From Streptomyces chromofuscus (GTDB taxonomy: Bacteria > Actinomycetota > Actinomycetes > Streptomycetales > Streptomycetaceae), in the NCBI RefSeq assembly GCF_015160875.1, contig NZ_CP063374.1, positions 6,141,501-6,205,500 of the forward strand: a stretch of 64,000 nt of DNA. Reading direction: 5' to 3'. The notes below the pieces were generated by a model. The model made no database searches. It had not been told where the DNA came from and saw only the letters and a list, made by a program, of their open reading frames with translations. This document shows positions 24,308-32,845 of this stretch, piece by piece. The position numbers were made by a program, and so were the translations under genes. Position 1 is the first letter of the stretch. Each line of letters begins with the position of its first letter.

Positions 24308-25246
24308 GTGACTGGCTCGACCCCCTCTCGGAAGCGCCGCTTCCCCTGGGGAGCGGACTCGGGGCCGTCCGACGGCCTCCACGGCGTGCGTGACGACGAG
24401 CGAGGCTCCTCCGACACGGGACCGGTCCCTGCGGAGTCGGCCTCGCTCGAACCGGCCGGTGACCGGGCCGACCTCCCGGTACCGGCTCAGGGCCCCGCTC
24501 CCGTCGCCACACGGCGAGCGGCGGTGGTGCGCGACAGGGCCAGGGAGCTGGCCATGGAAGGCGTCCGCAAGGGCGGGCGGCACGCCAAGGCCGGCCTCGG
24601 GCACCTCGCCGACCGGCTCATCGAACTCGCCCCGCGGATCCCCGTACGAGACCTGGCGACGCTGCGCAAGCAGTTCCCCGGTCTCGGTCCCGAAGAGCTC
24701 GCGGACAAGCTGATCGCCGGCGCGGCGACCGCGTCGGCCACGGTCGGAGCGGGCGTGGGAGCGGCGGCGATGCTTCCCGTGCCGCCCGCGATCCCCGCGG
24801 AACTGGCCGCGGAGATCACCGGAGTCGCGGCGATAGAGCTGAAGCTGATCGCCGAGCTCCACGAGGTCTACGGCGTGCGGCCGCCCGGAAGCCTGAAGGA
24901 CCGCAGTGCGGCCTATCTGAAGTCCTGGTCGGAGGAGCGCGGGGTCGACCCCATGAAGCCGGCCTCGATCAACGCCGCGCTCGGCGCGCCGATGAAGCGC
25001 GAACTGCGCCAGCAGATCATGAAGCGCATGGTGCGCAACCTGCCGAACCTGATGCCCTTCATGGTGGGCGCAGCGGTCGGCGCGGTCATGAACCGGCGGG
25101 ACACCAAGAAGCTCGCCGCGCGGATCCGGGCGGACCTGCGGAAGACGCGGGTGCCCTGGGACCGGCTCACGGAACTGCCGCCGCTGGAGCGGCCCACGGA
25201 CGCGCTGCCGATGGGCAACGGCCCGGACAAGGAACCCGGCCGCTGA
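24308..25246 (+). CDS. Conserved hypothetical protein with two hydrophobic segments
   Basis: A 312-aa protein of unknown function. Residues 1-70 are low-complexity and charged. A central region contains A-G-A-A-T-A-S-A-T-V-G-A-G-V-G-A-A-A-M-L-P-V-P-P and a second hydrophobic stretch L-M-P-F-M-V-G-A-A-V-G-A-V-M-N. Between them is a helical, charged segment (E-L-H-E-V-Y-G-V-R-P-P-G) that recalls EcsC-like proteins, though the likeness is weak. It starts at GTG 24308, 13 bp after the DUF4193 stop, so it is probably co-transcribed with it. It is likely peripheral or embedded in the membrane. Confidence 0.8.
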   Translation: MTGSTPSRKRRFPWGADSGPSDGLHGVRDDERGSSDTGPVPAESASLEPAGDRADLPVPAQGPAPVATRRAAVVRDRARELAMEGVRKGGRHAKAGLGHLADRLIELAPRIPVRDLATLRKQFPGLGPEELADKLIAGAATASATVGAGVGAAAMLPVPPAIPAELAAEITGVAAIELKLIAELHEVYGVRPPGSLKDRSAAYLKSWSEERGVDPMKPASINAALGAPMKRELRQQIMKRMVRNLPNLMPFMVGAAVGAVMNRRDTKKLAARIRADLRKTRVPWDRLTELPPLERPTDALPMGNGPDKEPGR

Positions 25247-25278
25247 CGGGTCGAGGGCGGGGAACTCGCCCCGGCCGG

Positions 25279-25746
25279 CTAGGCGGCGGCCGCCTCCCGC
25301 GCCGTCCTGATCGCCTCCGCCAGCCGCTGCGGCTCACGCGTCGACAGGTACAGGTACGGCGTCGGGTCCGCGGGATCGTTGATCTCGACCCGCACGGCCG
25401 TGGGGATGTAGGCGCGCAGCAGCATGAAGGCGCGGGTGTCGGCCTTGTGCGTGCGCCAGGCCCGGGCCTGTTCGGGGCTCAGGATCTCCACCTCGCCCAG
25501 CGCCGTGACGGGCACCTTCGCCTCACCCGCGATCAGCGAGCCGCCCACCACGCGGATGCGGACCGAGCCGTACGAACTCGCCGCCACCGCCGCGGTGGCC
25601 GTGCCGCCGACCAGACCGCCCAGCAGCGGCAGCGTGCCGAACGGCAACAGGATCAGGGCGAGCGACACCCCGGCCAGGAAGCTGATCAGCCACCAGGAGC
25701 GGGGCGCGGTGAGGCGTTCTTCGTACGGGGCCGCGGAGAGCTGCAT
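25279..25746 (-). CDS. DUF3093 family membrane protein
   Basis: A 155-aa protein with two adjacent N-terminal transmembrane helices (about residues 17-55: W-W-L-I-S-F-L-A-G-V-S-L-A-L-I-L-L and a Gly/Ala-rich partner), followed by a ~100-residue cytoplasmic PH-like beta domain. Function is unknown. ATG 25746 begins the conserved sequence; the frame is open further upstream without support. It is divergent from the thioesterase gene and convergent with the upstream hypothetical. Its place next to dut matches the mycobacterial order. Confidence 0.87.
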   Translation of the reverse strand: MQLSAAPYEERLTAPRSWWLISFLAGVSLALILLPFGTLPLLGGLVGGTATAAVAASSYGSVRIRVVGGSLIAGEAKVPVTALGEVEILSPEQARAWRTHKADTRAFMLLRAYIPTAVRVEINDPADPTPYLYLSTREPQRLAEAIRTAREAAAA

Positions 25747-25859
25747 GACGTCAAGCTTGGCACGCTGTCCGCGCGCAGCCAGGATCAGGGGGGCCAGTGC
25801 GCGAGCGCTGACGGGCAGGGCGGTCGTCGGAGGCGGACGGGCGGGTAAGGTCTGCGGCT

Positions 25860-26444
25860 GTGAGTGGTACATCCCCAGGTCTGACGCCTCCCGCCGACGC
25901 GAAGCAGCCGGCGCGGCACGCCGACGCTCCCGCGCCCGGGGAACTCCTCGGCGCGCACTACGACCAGTGCTTCGGCTGCGGCGGCGACCAGCCGCACGGG
26001 CTGCACCTGGCGGCGCGGGCGGGCGAAGGGGTGTCGATCACCGCCGAGTTCACCGTACGGCCCGAACACCAGGGTGCCCCCGGCCTCGCGCACGGCGGAG
26101 TGCTCGCCACCGCCCTGGACGAGACGCTCGGCTCCCTGAACTGGCTGCTGCGCACCATCGCGGTGACCGGCAGGCTGGAGACCGACTTCGTGCGGCCCGT
26201 GCCGGTGGGCACCACGCTGCACCTCGCGGCCGAGGTGACCGCGGTGGCCGGACGGAAGATCTACTCGACCGCCACCGGACGCATCGGCGCCCCCGACGGC
26301 CCCGTCGCCGTCCGCGCGGACGCCCTCTTCATCGAGGTCAAGGTCGACCACTTCATCGACCACGGCCGTGAGGAGGAGATCCGGGCCGCGATGGAGGACC
26401 CCGACCAGATCCGGCGGGCCCGTGCCTTCGAGGTGAACCCGTGA
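25860..26444 (+). CDS. PaaI-type hotdog-fold thioesterase
   Basis: A 194-aa hotdog protein. Residues ~30-165 form the fold, with C-F-G-C-G near the start and G-L-A-H-G-G-V-L-A-T-A-L-D-E-T containing the family's H-G-G-x-x-x-x-x-x-D/E active-site helix. It probably hydrolyses acyl-CoA thioesters in the cytoplasm; the acyl group is unknown. The first ~30 residues are a disordered leader. GTG 25860 is used. The stop overlaps the dut start by four bases, indicating translational coupling. Confidence 0.88.
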   Translation: MSGTSPGLTPPADAKQPARHADAPAPGELLGAHYDQCFGCGGDQPHGLHLAARAGEGVSITAEFTVRPEHQGAPGLAHGGVLATALDETLGSLNWLLRTIAVTGRLETDFVRPVPVGTTLHLAAEVTAVAGRKIYSTATGRIGAPDGPVAVRADALFIEVKVDHFIDHGREEEIRAAMEDPDQIRRARAFEVNP

Positions 26445-26992
26445 GCCGCGACCCCGTGGACGTGCTGATCCGGCGCGTCGACCCGGACGTACCGCTTCCG
26501 GCGTACGCGCACCCCGGTGACGCGGGTGCCGATCTGCGCACCACCGAGGCCTGTGAACTCGCGCCGGGCGAGCGGACCGTGCTGCCGACGGGGGTGTCTG
26601 TCGCGCTGCCCGAGGGGTACGCGGCCTTCGTGCACCCACGTTCCGGTCTCGCCGCCCGCTGCGGTGTCGCCCTCGTGAATGCCCCGGGGACGGTTGATGC
26701 CGGGTACCGTGGGGAGATCAAGGTGATCGTGGTGAATCTCGACCCGCGCGAGACCGTGCGGTTCGAGCGCTTCGACCGGATTGCCCAACTGGTCGTCCAG
26801 CAGGTCGAGAGGGTCCGCTTCCAGGAGGTGGCGGAGCTTCCCGGCTCGGCGCGGGCCGAGGGGGGCTTCGGGTCCACCGGCGGCCATGCCGCGGTGGGCG
26901 ACGGGGGCGGCACAAGCGGTCATGCCGCCGTCGGCGGCAAGGCGGGTGGGAATCGATACGCTTCGGTCGTATCCGACCGGGAAGGACAGTGA
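26441..26992 (+). CDS. dut: dUTP pyrophosphatase (trimeric dUTPase)
   Basis: A 183-aa dUTPase converting dUTP to dUMP and PPi, keeping uracil out of DNA and feeding dTMP synthesis. All five motifs are present: D-A-G-A-D-L (I), H-P-R-S-G-L-A-A (II), G-T-V-D-A-G-Y-R-G-E-I (III, catalytic Asp and Tyr), R-F-D-R-I-A-Q-L-V (IV) and R-A-E-G-G-F-G-S-T-G (V, P-loop-like lid). A ~35-residue Gly/Ala-rich tail after motif V is longer than usual and contains two G-H-A-A-V-G units. GTG 26441 overlaps the thioesterase stop. Confidence 0.96.
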   Translation: MSRDPVDVLIRRVDPDVPLPAYAHPGDAGADLRTTEACELAPGERTVLPTGVSVALPEGYAAFVHPRSGLAARCGVALVNAPGTVDAGYRGEIKVIVVNLDPRETVRFERFDRIAQLVVQQVERVRFQEVAELPGSARAEGGFGSTGGHAAVGDGGGTSGHAAVGGKAGGNRYASVVSDREGQ

Positions 26993-26993
26993 C

Positions 26994-27758
26994 GTGTTCG
27001 GACGTCGCAAGAAGAAGGGTGCCGCCGAGGACGCGGCCGGCGAGGCCGAGCAGGTCGTCGACAGCGTCGACACTGAGGCGGACGACGAGGTCGGTCGTGA
27101 GCGGGTGCGGCTGGAGCCGGAGCCGCGGCCCGACGGACCGTGGGACAGCTCCGAGGTGCGCGAGCCGGCCGAGGGCCGGGTCGACCTGGGCGGGCTGCTG
27201 GTGCCGGGAGTCGACGGCATGGAGCTGCGGGTCGAGGTCGCGGGGGACGCGATCGTCGCGGCGACCGTCGTGCTGCGGGACAGCGCCATCCAGCTGCAGG
27301 CCTTCGCTGCTCCCAAGCGCGAGGGCATCTGGGGCGAGGTGCGTGAGGAGATCGCCGCAGGCATCACGCAGCAGGGCGGCATCGTCGACGAGGTCGAGGG
27401 ACCGCTCGGCTGGGAGCTGCGGGCCCAGGTACCGGTGCAGCTGCCGGACGGCACGGGCGGCTTCCAGGTCGTCCGGTTCGTCGGTGTGGACGGGCCCCGC
27501 TGGTTCCTGCGCGGGGTGATCTCCGGCCAGGGCGCGGTGCAGCCGCAGGCGGCCGGGCTGCTGGAGAACATCTTCCGGGACACGGTCGTGGTCCGCGGCG
27601 ACGGGCCGATGGCGCCCAGGGACCCCATCGTCCTGAAGCTGCCGAACGACGCGCAGATGGTCCCCGAGGGCGTCCAGCAGGACGACCAGGGCAACTCCCG
27701 CTTCTCCGGAGGCATGGGGCAGCTCCAGCGCGGACCGGAGATCACCGAGGTCCGCTGA
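26994..27758 (+). CDS. DUF3710 family protein
   Basis: A 254-aa actinobacterial protein of unknown function (Rv2696c family, from memory). The N-terminal 55 residues are basic then acidic (F-G-R-R-K-K-K-G-A followed by Glu/Asp). The DUF3710 domain spans about 60-225 with the conserved W-G-E-V-R-E-E-I, G-P-L-G-W-E-L and R-F-V-G-V-D-G-P-R-W-F-L-R-G-V segments. No signal or membrane helix. GTG 26994 is one base after the dut stop. A strong terminator closes the operon. Confidence 0.92.
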   Translation: MFGRRKKKGAAEDAAGEAEQVVDSVDTEADDEVGRERVRLEPEPRPDGPWDSSEVREPAEGRVDLGGLLVPGVDGMELRVEVAGDAIVAATVVLRDSAIQLQAFAAPKREGIWGEVREEIAAGITQQGGIVDEVEGPLGWELRAQVPVQLPDGTGGFQVVRFVGVDGPRWFLRGVISGQGAVQPQAAGLLENIFRDTVVVRGDGPMAPRDPIVLKLPNDAQMVPEGVQQDDQGNSRFSGGMGQLQRGPEITEVR

Positions 27759-27776
27759 GACAGGGCAGACGGGCAG

Positions 27777-27806
27777 AGGGCCGTACCCCGGTGGGTACGG
27801 CCCTTT
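27777..27806 (+). terminator. Terminator of the thioesterase-dut-DUF3710 operon
   Basis: A perfect 12-bp stem (AGGGCCGTACCC / GGGTACGGCCCT), a CGGT loop and then TTT, 18 bp after the stop. Confidence 0.92.
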
Positions 27807-27809
27807 CGC

Positions 27810-28166
27810 ATGGCCGCGCGTGAAACGGGGCGCGGCGCGTCGGGGCGGGCTGCGCGGGGGTCCGGCCCGTCGGAGTGCGCCGCGGCAGCCGCCGTACTCG
27901 GGGCCGCGGCTCCGGCGGCCGTCGCGGGGGGCACCGCGAGCAACAGCGTCGGCCTGCTCGGCGTCATCGCCCGCGGGGGCCGGATGACGATCACCGTGGA
28001 CGGCTGCCCGAGGGGCGGCACCACGAGCTCCGAGGCCTTCTCCACGGCCACGCTGTCACCGATCAACGACACCGACCCGAGCGCCCAGGGCGGGCGCGTC
28101 AGGGTTCTGTCAAAGACGTGCTCCTGGCACCCTCGCCGTCCCCTTCCCCCGCACCGTTGGCCGTAG
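27810..28166 (+). pseudogene. Remnant of a secreted Streptomyces protein upstream of kdpD
   Basis: An open frame of 118 codons whose middle resembles the beta-sandwich domain of small exported Streptomyces proteins: after an Ala-rich signal-like stretch (A-A-A-A-A-V-L-G-A-A-A-P) it reads G-G-R-M-T-I-T-V-D-G-C-P-R-G-G-T-T-S-S, then A-T-L-S-P-I-N-D and G-G-R-V-R-V. The domain normally continues for another 40 or more residues, but here it stops and turns into the kdpD promoter region. It has no ribosome-binding site and begins inside the terminator tail. I read it as a truncated leftover, not a gene. Confidence 0.5.
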
Positions 28167-28214
28167 GGTCGACGCTGCGTACGCAGCAGTTGGCGGAAGA
28201 CGGACAATGAGGCC

Positions 28215-30755
28215 ATGGCACGCGGCAAGTTTCGGATCTACCTCGGTGCGGCACCGGGCGTGGGCAAGACGTACGCGATGCTGTCCGAGGGTCACCGGCG
28301 GGTCGAGCGCGGCACGGACTGCGTGGTGGCCTTCGTGGAGCACCACGACCGGCCGCGCACCGAGGTGATGCTGAACGGCCTGGAACACGTCCCCCGCAAG
28401 CGCCTGGAGTACCGCGGCGGCACCTTCGCCGAGATGGACGTGGACGCCGTCCTGGCCCGCCGCCCGCAGGTCGCCCTGGTGGACGAACTCGCCCACACCA
28501 ACGTCCCCGGCTCGCGCAACGCCAAGCGGTGGCAGGACGTCGAGGAACTGCTCGCGGCCGGGATCGACGTGGTCTCCACCGTCAACATCCAGCACCTCGA
28601 GTCACTGGGTGACGTCGTGGAGTCCATCACGGGGGTCAGGCAGCGGGAGACCGTGCCCGACGAAGTCGTCCGGCGGGCCGATCAGATCGAGCTTGTCGAC
28701 ATGTCGCCCGAGGCGCTGCGCCGCCGCATGGCGCACGGCAACGTCTACCAGCCGGACAAGGTGGACGCGGCCCTGTCGAACTACTTCCGGCCGGGCAACC
28801 TCACCGCCCTGCGTGAGCTGGCGCTGCTGTGGGTGGCGGACCGGGTCGACGAGTACCTGAAGCGCTATCGCAGCGAGCACCGGGTGTCGAGGATCTGGGG
28901 CTCGCGGGAGCGGATCGTCGTCGGTCTGACGGGGGGTCCGGAGGGGCGCACGCTGATCCGGCGGGCGGCGCGGCTGGCGGAGAAGGGCGCCGGGGGTGAG
29001 GTGCTGGCGGTCTACATAGCGCGCAGCGACGGACTCACGGCCGCCTCGCCCAAGGAACTCGCGGTGCAGCGGGCGCTGGTCGAGGATCTCGGCGGAACCT
29101 TCCACCACGTGGTCGGCGACGACATACCGGCCGCGCTGCTGGACTTCGCCCGCGGGGTGAACGCCACCCAGATCGTCCTCGGGTCGTCGCGGCGCAAGAC
29201 GTGGCAGTACGTCTTCGGACCGGGCGTCGGCGCCACGGTCGCCCGGGAGTCGGGCCCCGACCTGGACGTCCACATCGTCACCCACGACGAGGTCGCCAAG
29301 GGGCGCGGACTGCCCGTCGCACGCGGGGCGCGGCTGGGGCGGGCCCGGATCGTCTGGGGCTGGGCCGTCGGCCTCGCCGGTCCCGCGATCCTGGCGGTGC
29401 TGCTGACCACCGTCGACCTCGGCCTCGCCAACAACGTGCTGCTGTTCCTGGCGCTGACGGTGGCCGCGGCGCTGCTCGGCGGGCTGCTCCCGGCGCTGGC
29501 CGCGGCGGCCGTCGGATCGTTCCTGCTGAACTACTACTTCACCCCGCCCCTGTACCGGCTGACGATCTCCGACTCGAGGAACATCGTCGCGCTGGTGATC
29601 TTCGTGGCCGTCGCAGTGTCCGTTGCGTCGGTGGTGGACCTCGCGGCCCGGCGCACCCACCAGGCGGCGCGGCTGCGGGCGGAGTCGGAGATCCTCTCCT
29701 TCCTCGCGGGCAACGTGCTGCGCGGCGAGACCAGCCTGGAGGCCCTGCTGGAGCGGGTGCGGGAGACCTTCGGCATGGAGTCGGCCGCGCTGCTGGAGCG
29801 TGAGAGCGACGTCGACCCGTGGACCTGCGTGGGCCGAGCCGGTGCCGGCGGGCCGGTGGAACGCCCCGAGGACGCGGACGTGGACGTGCCGGTCGGGGAC
29901 CACATGGCGCTGGCGCTGACCGGCCGGGTCCTCCCGGCTGAGGACCGCCGGGTGCTGGCCGCGTTCGCCGCACAGGCCGTGGTCGTCCTGGACCGCCGCC
30001 GGCTCCAGGAGGAAGCCGACCAGGCCCGCACGCTGGCCGAGGGCAACCGCATGAGGACGGCACTGCTGGCCGCGGTCAGCCACGACCTGCGCACTCCGCT
30101 GGCCGGTATCAAGGCGGCCGTCTCCAGCCTGCGGTCCGACGACGTGGCGTGGTCCGAGGAGGACCAGGCGGAACTCCTCGCGGGCATCGAGGAGGGCGCC
30201 GACCGCCTGGACCACCTGGTCGGCAACCTGCTCGACATGTCCCGCCTGCAGACCGGCACCGTCACGCCGATCATCCGCGAGGCCGACCTGGACGAGGTCG
30301 TCCCGGTGGCGCTCGGCGGCGTGCCCGAGGACAGCGTGGTCCTGGACGTGCCGGAGACGCTGCCGATGGTCCGGGTGGACGCCGGGCTGCTGGAACGGGT
30401 GGTCGCCAACGTCGTGGAGAACGCCGTCAAGTACAGCCCGGACGGTACGCCGGTGCTGGTCGCCGCCAGCGCCATCGCCGACCGGGTGGAGTTGCGGGTC
30501 GTCGACCGGGGGCCGGGCGTGCCGGACGAGGCCAAGGAGCGGATCTTCGAGCCGTTCCAGCGGTACGGCGACGCCCCGCGCGGGGCCGGGGTCGGCCTCG
30601 GCCTCGCGGTCGCCCGGGGCTTCGCCGAGGCGATGGGCGGCACGCTCGACGCCGAGGACACCCCCGGTGGCGGGCTCACCATGGTCCTCACCGTCCCGGC
30701 GGGGGCGCGCCCCGAGTTCCTCTCCGTACCCTCAGAAAGGCAGGCCTCATGGTGA
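28215..30755 (+). CDS. kdpD: Sensor histidine kinase KdpD
   Basis: An 846-aa osmosensitive K+ sensor kinase. Domains in order: KdpD N-terminal domain (1-~210) with Walker A G-A-A-P-G-V-G-K-T and Walker B A-L-V-D-E-L-A-H-T-N; universal-stress-protein domain (~235-360); four-helix DUF4118 membrane domain (~375-475); GAF (~495-600); HisKA with phospho-acceptor His near 623 (V-S-H-D-L-R-T-P-L); HATPase_c with N-V-V-E-N-A-V-K-Y and G-V-G-L-G-L-A-V-A. All motifs are intact. ATG 28215 is used. It overlaps kdpE by seven bases. No kdpFABC structural genes lie in this window, so the targets are elsewhere or the pair has other outputs such as the nearby K+ genes. Confidence 0.95.
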   Translation: MARGKFRIYLGAAPGVGKTYAMLSEGHRRVERGTDCVVAFVEHHDRPRTEVMLNGLEHVPRKRLEYRGGTFAEMDVDAVLARRPQVALVDELAHTNVPGSRNAKRWQDVEELLAAGIDVVSTVNIQHLESLGDVVESITGVRQRETVPDEVVRRADQIELVDMSPEALRRRMAHGNVYQPDKVDAALSNYFRPGNLTALRELALLWVADRVDEYLKRYRSEHRVSRIWGSRERIVVGLTGGPEGRTLIRRAARLAEKGAGGEVLAVYIARSDGLTAASPKELAVQRALVEDLGGTFHHVVGDDIPAALLDFARGVNATQIVLGSSRRKTWQYVFGPGVGATVARESGPDLDVHIVTHDEVAKGRGLPVARGARLGRARIVWGWAVGLAGPAILAVLLTTVDLGLANNVLLFLALTVAAALLGGLLPALAAAAVGSFLLNYYFTPPLYRLTISDSRNIVALVIFVAVAVSVASVVDLAARRTHQAARLRAESEILSFLAGNVLRGETSLEALLERVRETFGMESAALLERESDVDPWTCVGRAGAGGPVERPEDADVDVPVGDHMALALTGRVLPAEDRRVLAAFAAQAVVVLDRRRLQEEADQARTLAEGNRMRTALLAAVSHDLRTPLAGIKAAVSSLRSDDVAWSEEDQAELLAGIEEGADRLDHLVGNLLDMSRLQTGTVTPIIREADLDEVVPVALGGVPEDSVVLDVPETLPMVRVDAGLLERVVANVVENAVKYSPDGTPVLVAASAIADRVELRVVDRGPGVPDEAKERIFEPFQRYGDAPRGAGVGLGLAVARGFAEAMGGTLDAEDTPGGGLTMVLTVPAGARPEFLSVPSERQASW

Positions 30756-31462
30756 GTCCCACTGGGGGTGCTCCCCAGGCCCCCAGAGTGCTCGTGGTCG
30801 ACGACGAGCCGCAGATAGTGCGCGCCCTCGTGATCAACCTCAGGGCGCGCAAGTACGAGGTCGACGCCGCCCACGACGGAGCGACCGCCCTCGAGCTCGC
30901 CGCCGCCCGCCACCCGGACGTGGTGGTGCTCGACCTGGGGCTGCCCGACATGGACGGCGTCGAGGTGATCAGGGGACTGCGCGGCTGGACCCGGGTGCCG
31001 ATCATCGTGCTGTCGGCCCGGCACTCCTCCGACGAGAAGGTGGAGGCGCTCGACGCGGGCGCCGACGACTACGTCACCAAGCCCTTCGGCATGGACGAAC
31101 TGCTCGCCCGGCTGCGGGCCGCCGTCCGCCGCGCCGAGCCCGTGGGGAGCGGCGAGGAGGAGGTGCTCGTGGAGACCGACGAGTTCACCGTCGACCTCGC
31201 CGCGAAGAAGGTCCACCGGGGCGGCCGGGACGTGCGGCTGACGCCCACCGAGTGGCACCTGCTGGAGGTGCTGGTGCGCAACACCGGCCGACTGGTCAGC
31301 CAGAAGCAGCTGTTGCAGGAGGTGTGGGGGCCGTCGTACGGGACGGAGACGAACTACCTGCGCGTCTACATGGCCCAACTCCGCCGCAAGCTGGAGGCCG
31401 ACCCGTCGCATCCGAAGCACTTCATCACGGAGCCGGGGATGGGTTACCGCTTCGAGAGGTGA
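30749..31462 (+). CDS. kdpE: Response regulator KdpE
   Basis: A 237-aa OmpR-family regulator paired with KdpD. The receiver has D18-D19 and phospho-acceptor D62 (V-V-V-L-D-L-G-L-P), and K in T-K-P-F. The winged-helix domain ends Y-G-T-E-T-N-Y-L-R-V-Y-M-A-Q-L-R-R-K-L-E and G-M-G-Y-R-F. The first 12 residues are a non-conserved leader; GTG 30752 is an alternative start one codon later. It overlaps the kdpD stop, as usual for this pair. Confidence 0.94.
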   Translation: MVSPTGGAPQAPRVLVVDDEPQIVRALVINLRARKYEVDAAHDGATALELAAARHPDVVVLDLGLPDMDGVEVIRGLRGWTRVPIIVLSARHSSDEKVEALDAGADDYVTKPFGMDELLARLRAAVRRAEPVGSGEEEVLVETDEFTVDLAAKKVHRGGRDVRLTPTEWHLLEVLVRNTGRLVSQKQLLQEVWGPSYGTETNYLRVYMAQLRRKLEADPSHPKHFITEPGMGYRFER

Positions 31463-31577
31463 GGTGAGGTGAGGGTGAGGCGCGGGGCGGGCCGCGCCGA
31501 GGGGGCCGGTTCGGGCCGCGGTACGGGGGTAGGTGACGGGGGTACGTTGCTGTCAGTCACCCCGGTAGGCTTCAGAC

Positions 31578-31976
31578 ATGAGTGCTGTTCCTCGTTCCGA
31601 AAAGCCGGTGGGCCGGTTCCGGCGCATGCTCGACCGGCTTTCCTCTTCGCAGGAGGACCTGGAGTCCGAGGAGCTGCGGGAGGACGCCGAGACCGCGGGC
31701 TGCACCCGCATCGGTGACTGTCATGACCGGCAGATCGTCACGGTTACTGGTACCTTGCGCACGGTCACGCTGCGTCCGCGCGCGGGAGTCCCGGCCCTGG
31801 AGGCCGAGCTGTTCGACGGCTCCGCCGCACTGGACGTGGTGTGGCTCGGCAGGCGCTCCATCGTCGGAATAGAACCGGGGCGCAAGCTGATCGCATCGGG
31901 CCGGATCTCGATGAGCCGGGGCCGCCGGGTGCTGTTCAACCCCAAGTACGAACTGAGACCCCTCGGACGGGAGTAG
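31578..31976 (+). CDS. OB-fold nucleic-acid-binding domain protein
   Basis: A 132-aa small protein with one OB-fold (about residues 45-125): V-T-V-T-G-T-L-R-T-V-T-L-R-P, then A-E-L-F-D-G-S-A-A-L-D-V-V-W-L-G-R-R and G-R-K-L-I-A-S-G-R-I. It matches the actinobacterial family found beside DUF3159 (Rv2694c in M. tuberculosis, from memory); the role is unknown, possibly RNA or single-stranded DNA binding. DUF3159 begins three bases after its stop, so they share an operon. Confidence 0.9.
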   Translation: MSAVPRSEKPVGRFRRMLDRLSSSQEDLESEELREDAETAGCTRIGDCHDRQIVTVTGTLRTVTLRPRAGVPALEAELFDGSAALDVVWLGRRSIVGIEPGRKLIASGRISMSRGRRVLFNPKYELRPLGRE

Positions 31977-31979
31977 CCG

Positions 31980-32699
31980 GTGACGTCGCTCGACAAGCCG
32001 ACTGAACACACCGAAGACACGGAGCACGAATCCCGGGCAGTGACGGAGGCCGCGCTGTTCGAGGCCTTCGGCGGCGTGCGGGGCATGATCGAGACGGTGC
32101 TGCCCGGCCTCCTCTTCGTGACCATCTACACGATCAACAAGGACCTGCACCTGTCGGCGCTCGCCGCTCTGGGCGTGTCGCTGCTGCTCGTGGTGGTCCG
32201 CCTGGCGATGAAGGACACGGTCAAGCACGCCTTCAGCGGCGTCTTCGGCGTGGCCTTCGGTGTCGTCTTCGCGATGATGACCGGCAACGCCAAGGACTTC
32301 TACCTGCCGGGCATGCTCTACACGCTGGGCCTGGCGCTGGCGTACATCATCACCACGCTGGCCGGTGTGCCCCTGATCGGCCTGATGCTCGGCCCGGTCT
32401 TCAAGGAGAACCTCTCCTGGCGCACCCGCAACCCGGGCCGCAAGAAGGCGTACGCCAAGGCCAGCTGGGCGTGGGGGCTGATCCTGCTCGCCAAGTGCGC
32501 GATCCTCTTCCCGTTGTACTGGTGGGCCGACACCACGCAGCTCGGCTGGGTGCTGGTCGCGCTGAAGATCCCGCCCTTCCTGCTGGCGGTGTGGCTGACG
32601 TGGGTCTTCCTCGCCAAGGCACCGCCGCCCATCGACGTCTTCGCCGAGATGGAGGCGGAGGAGAAGCGCCTCGAGGCCGAGGCACGCGCGGGCGAGTAG
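31980..32699 (+). CDS. DUF3159 family integral membrane protein
   Basis: A 239-aa membrane protein with five or six transmembrane helices between residues ~35 and 210 and a charged C-terminal tail (E-M-E-A-E-E-K-R-L-E-A-E). The family is restricted to actinobacteria and resembles intracellular septation/ion-channel-like proteins, but no function is established. GTG 31980. Its place next to trkA-type genes suggests a link with ion homeostasis; that is inference from position only. A 16-bp perfect hairpin separates it from the convergent RCK genes. Confidence 0.9.
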   Translation: MTSLDKPTEHTEDTEHESRAVTEAALFEAFGGVRGMIETVLPGLLFVTIYTINKDLHLSALAALGVSLLLVVVRLAMKDTVKHAFSGVFGVAFGVVFAMMTGNAKDFYLPGMLYTLGLALAYIITTLAGVPLIGLMLGPVFKENLSWRTRNPGRKKAYAKASWAWGLILLAKCAILFPLYWWADTTQLGWVLVALKIPPFLLAVWLTWVFLAKAPPPIDVFAEMEAEEKRLEAEARAGE

Positions 32700-32784
32700 C
32701 AGCCGGGCCGGTACGGCGTCGAGCCACGGGCGGCCGAGAAGGGTCCCGCCGGTGCGAGCGGCCAGGAGTGAGGCTGATACGACG

Positions 32785-32820
32785 ACGAGGGCGCCCCACG
32801 ATCACGTGGGGCGCCCTCGT
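32785..32820. terminator. Bidirectional terminator between DUF3159 and RCK genes
   Basis: A perfect 16-bp stem (ACGAGGGCGCCCCACG and its complement) with an ATCA loop lies between converging genes. Confidence 0.92.
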
Positions 32821-32845
32821 CTCGTACCGTCCGGACGGGCCGCGG

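Noticed and set aside
28215..31462. Complete kdp operon
   Set aside because: No kdpF, kdpA, kdpB or kdpC sequence was found on either side; only the sensor kinase and regulator are present.
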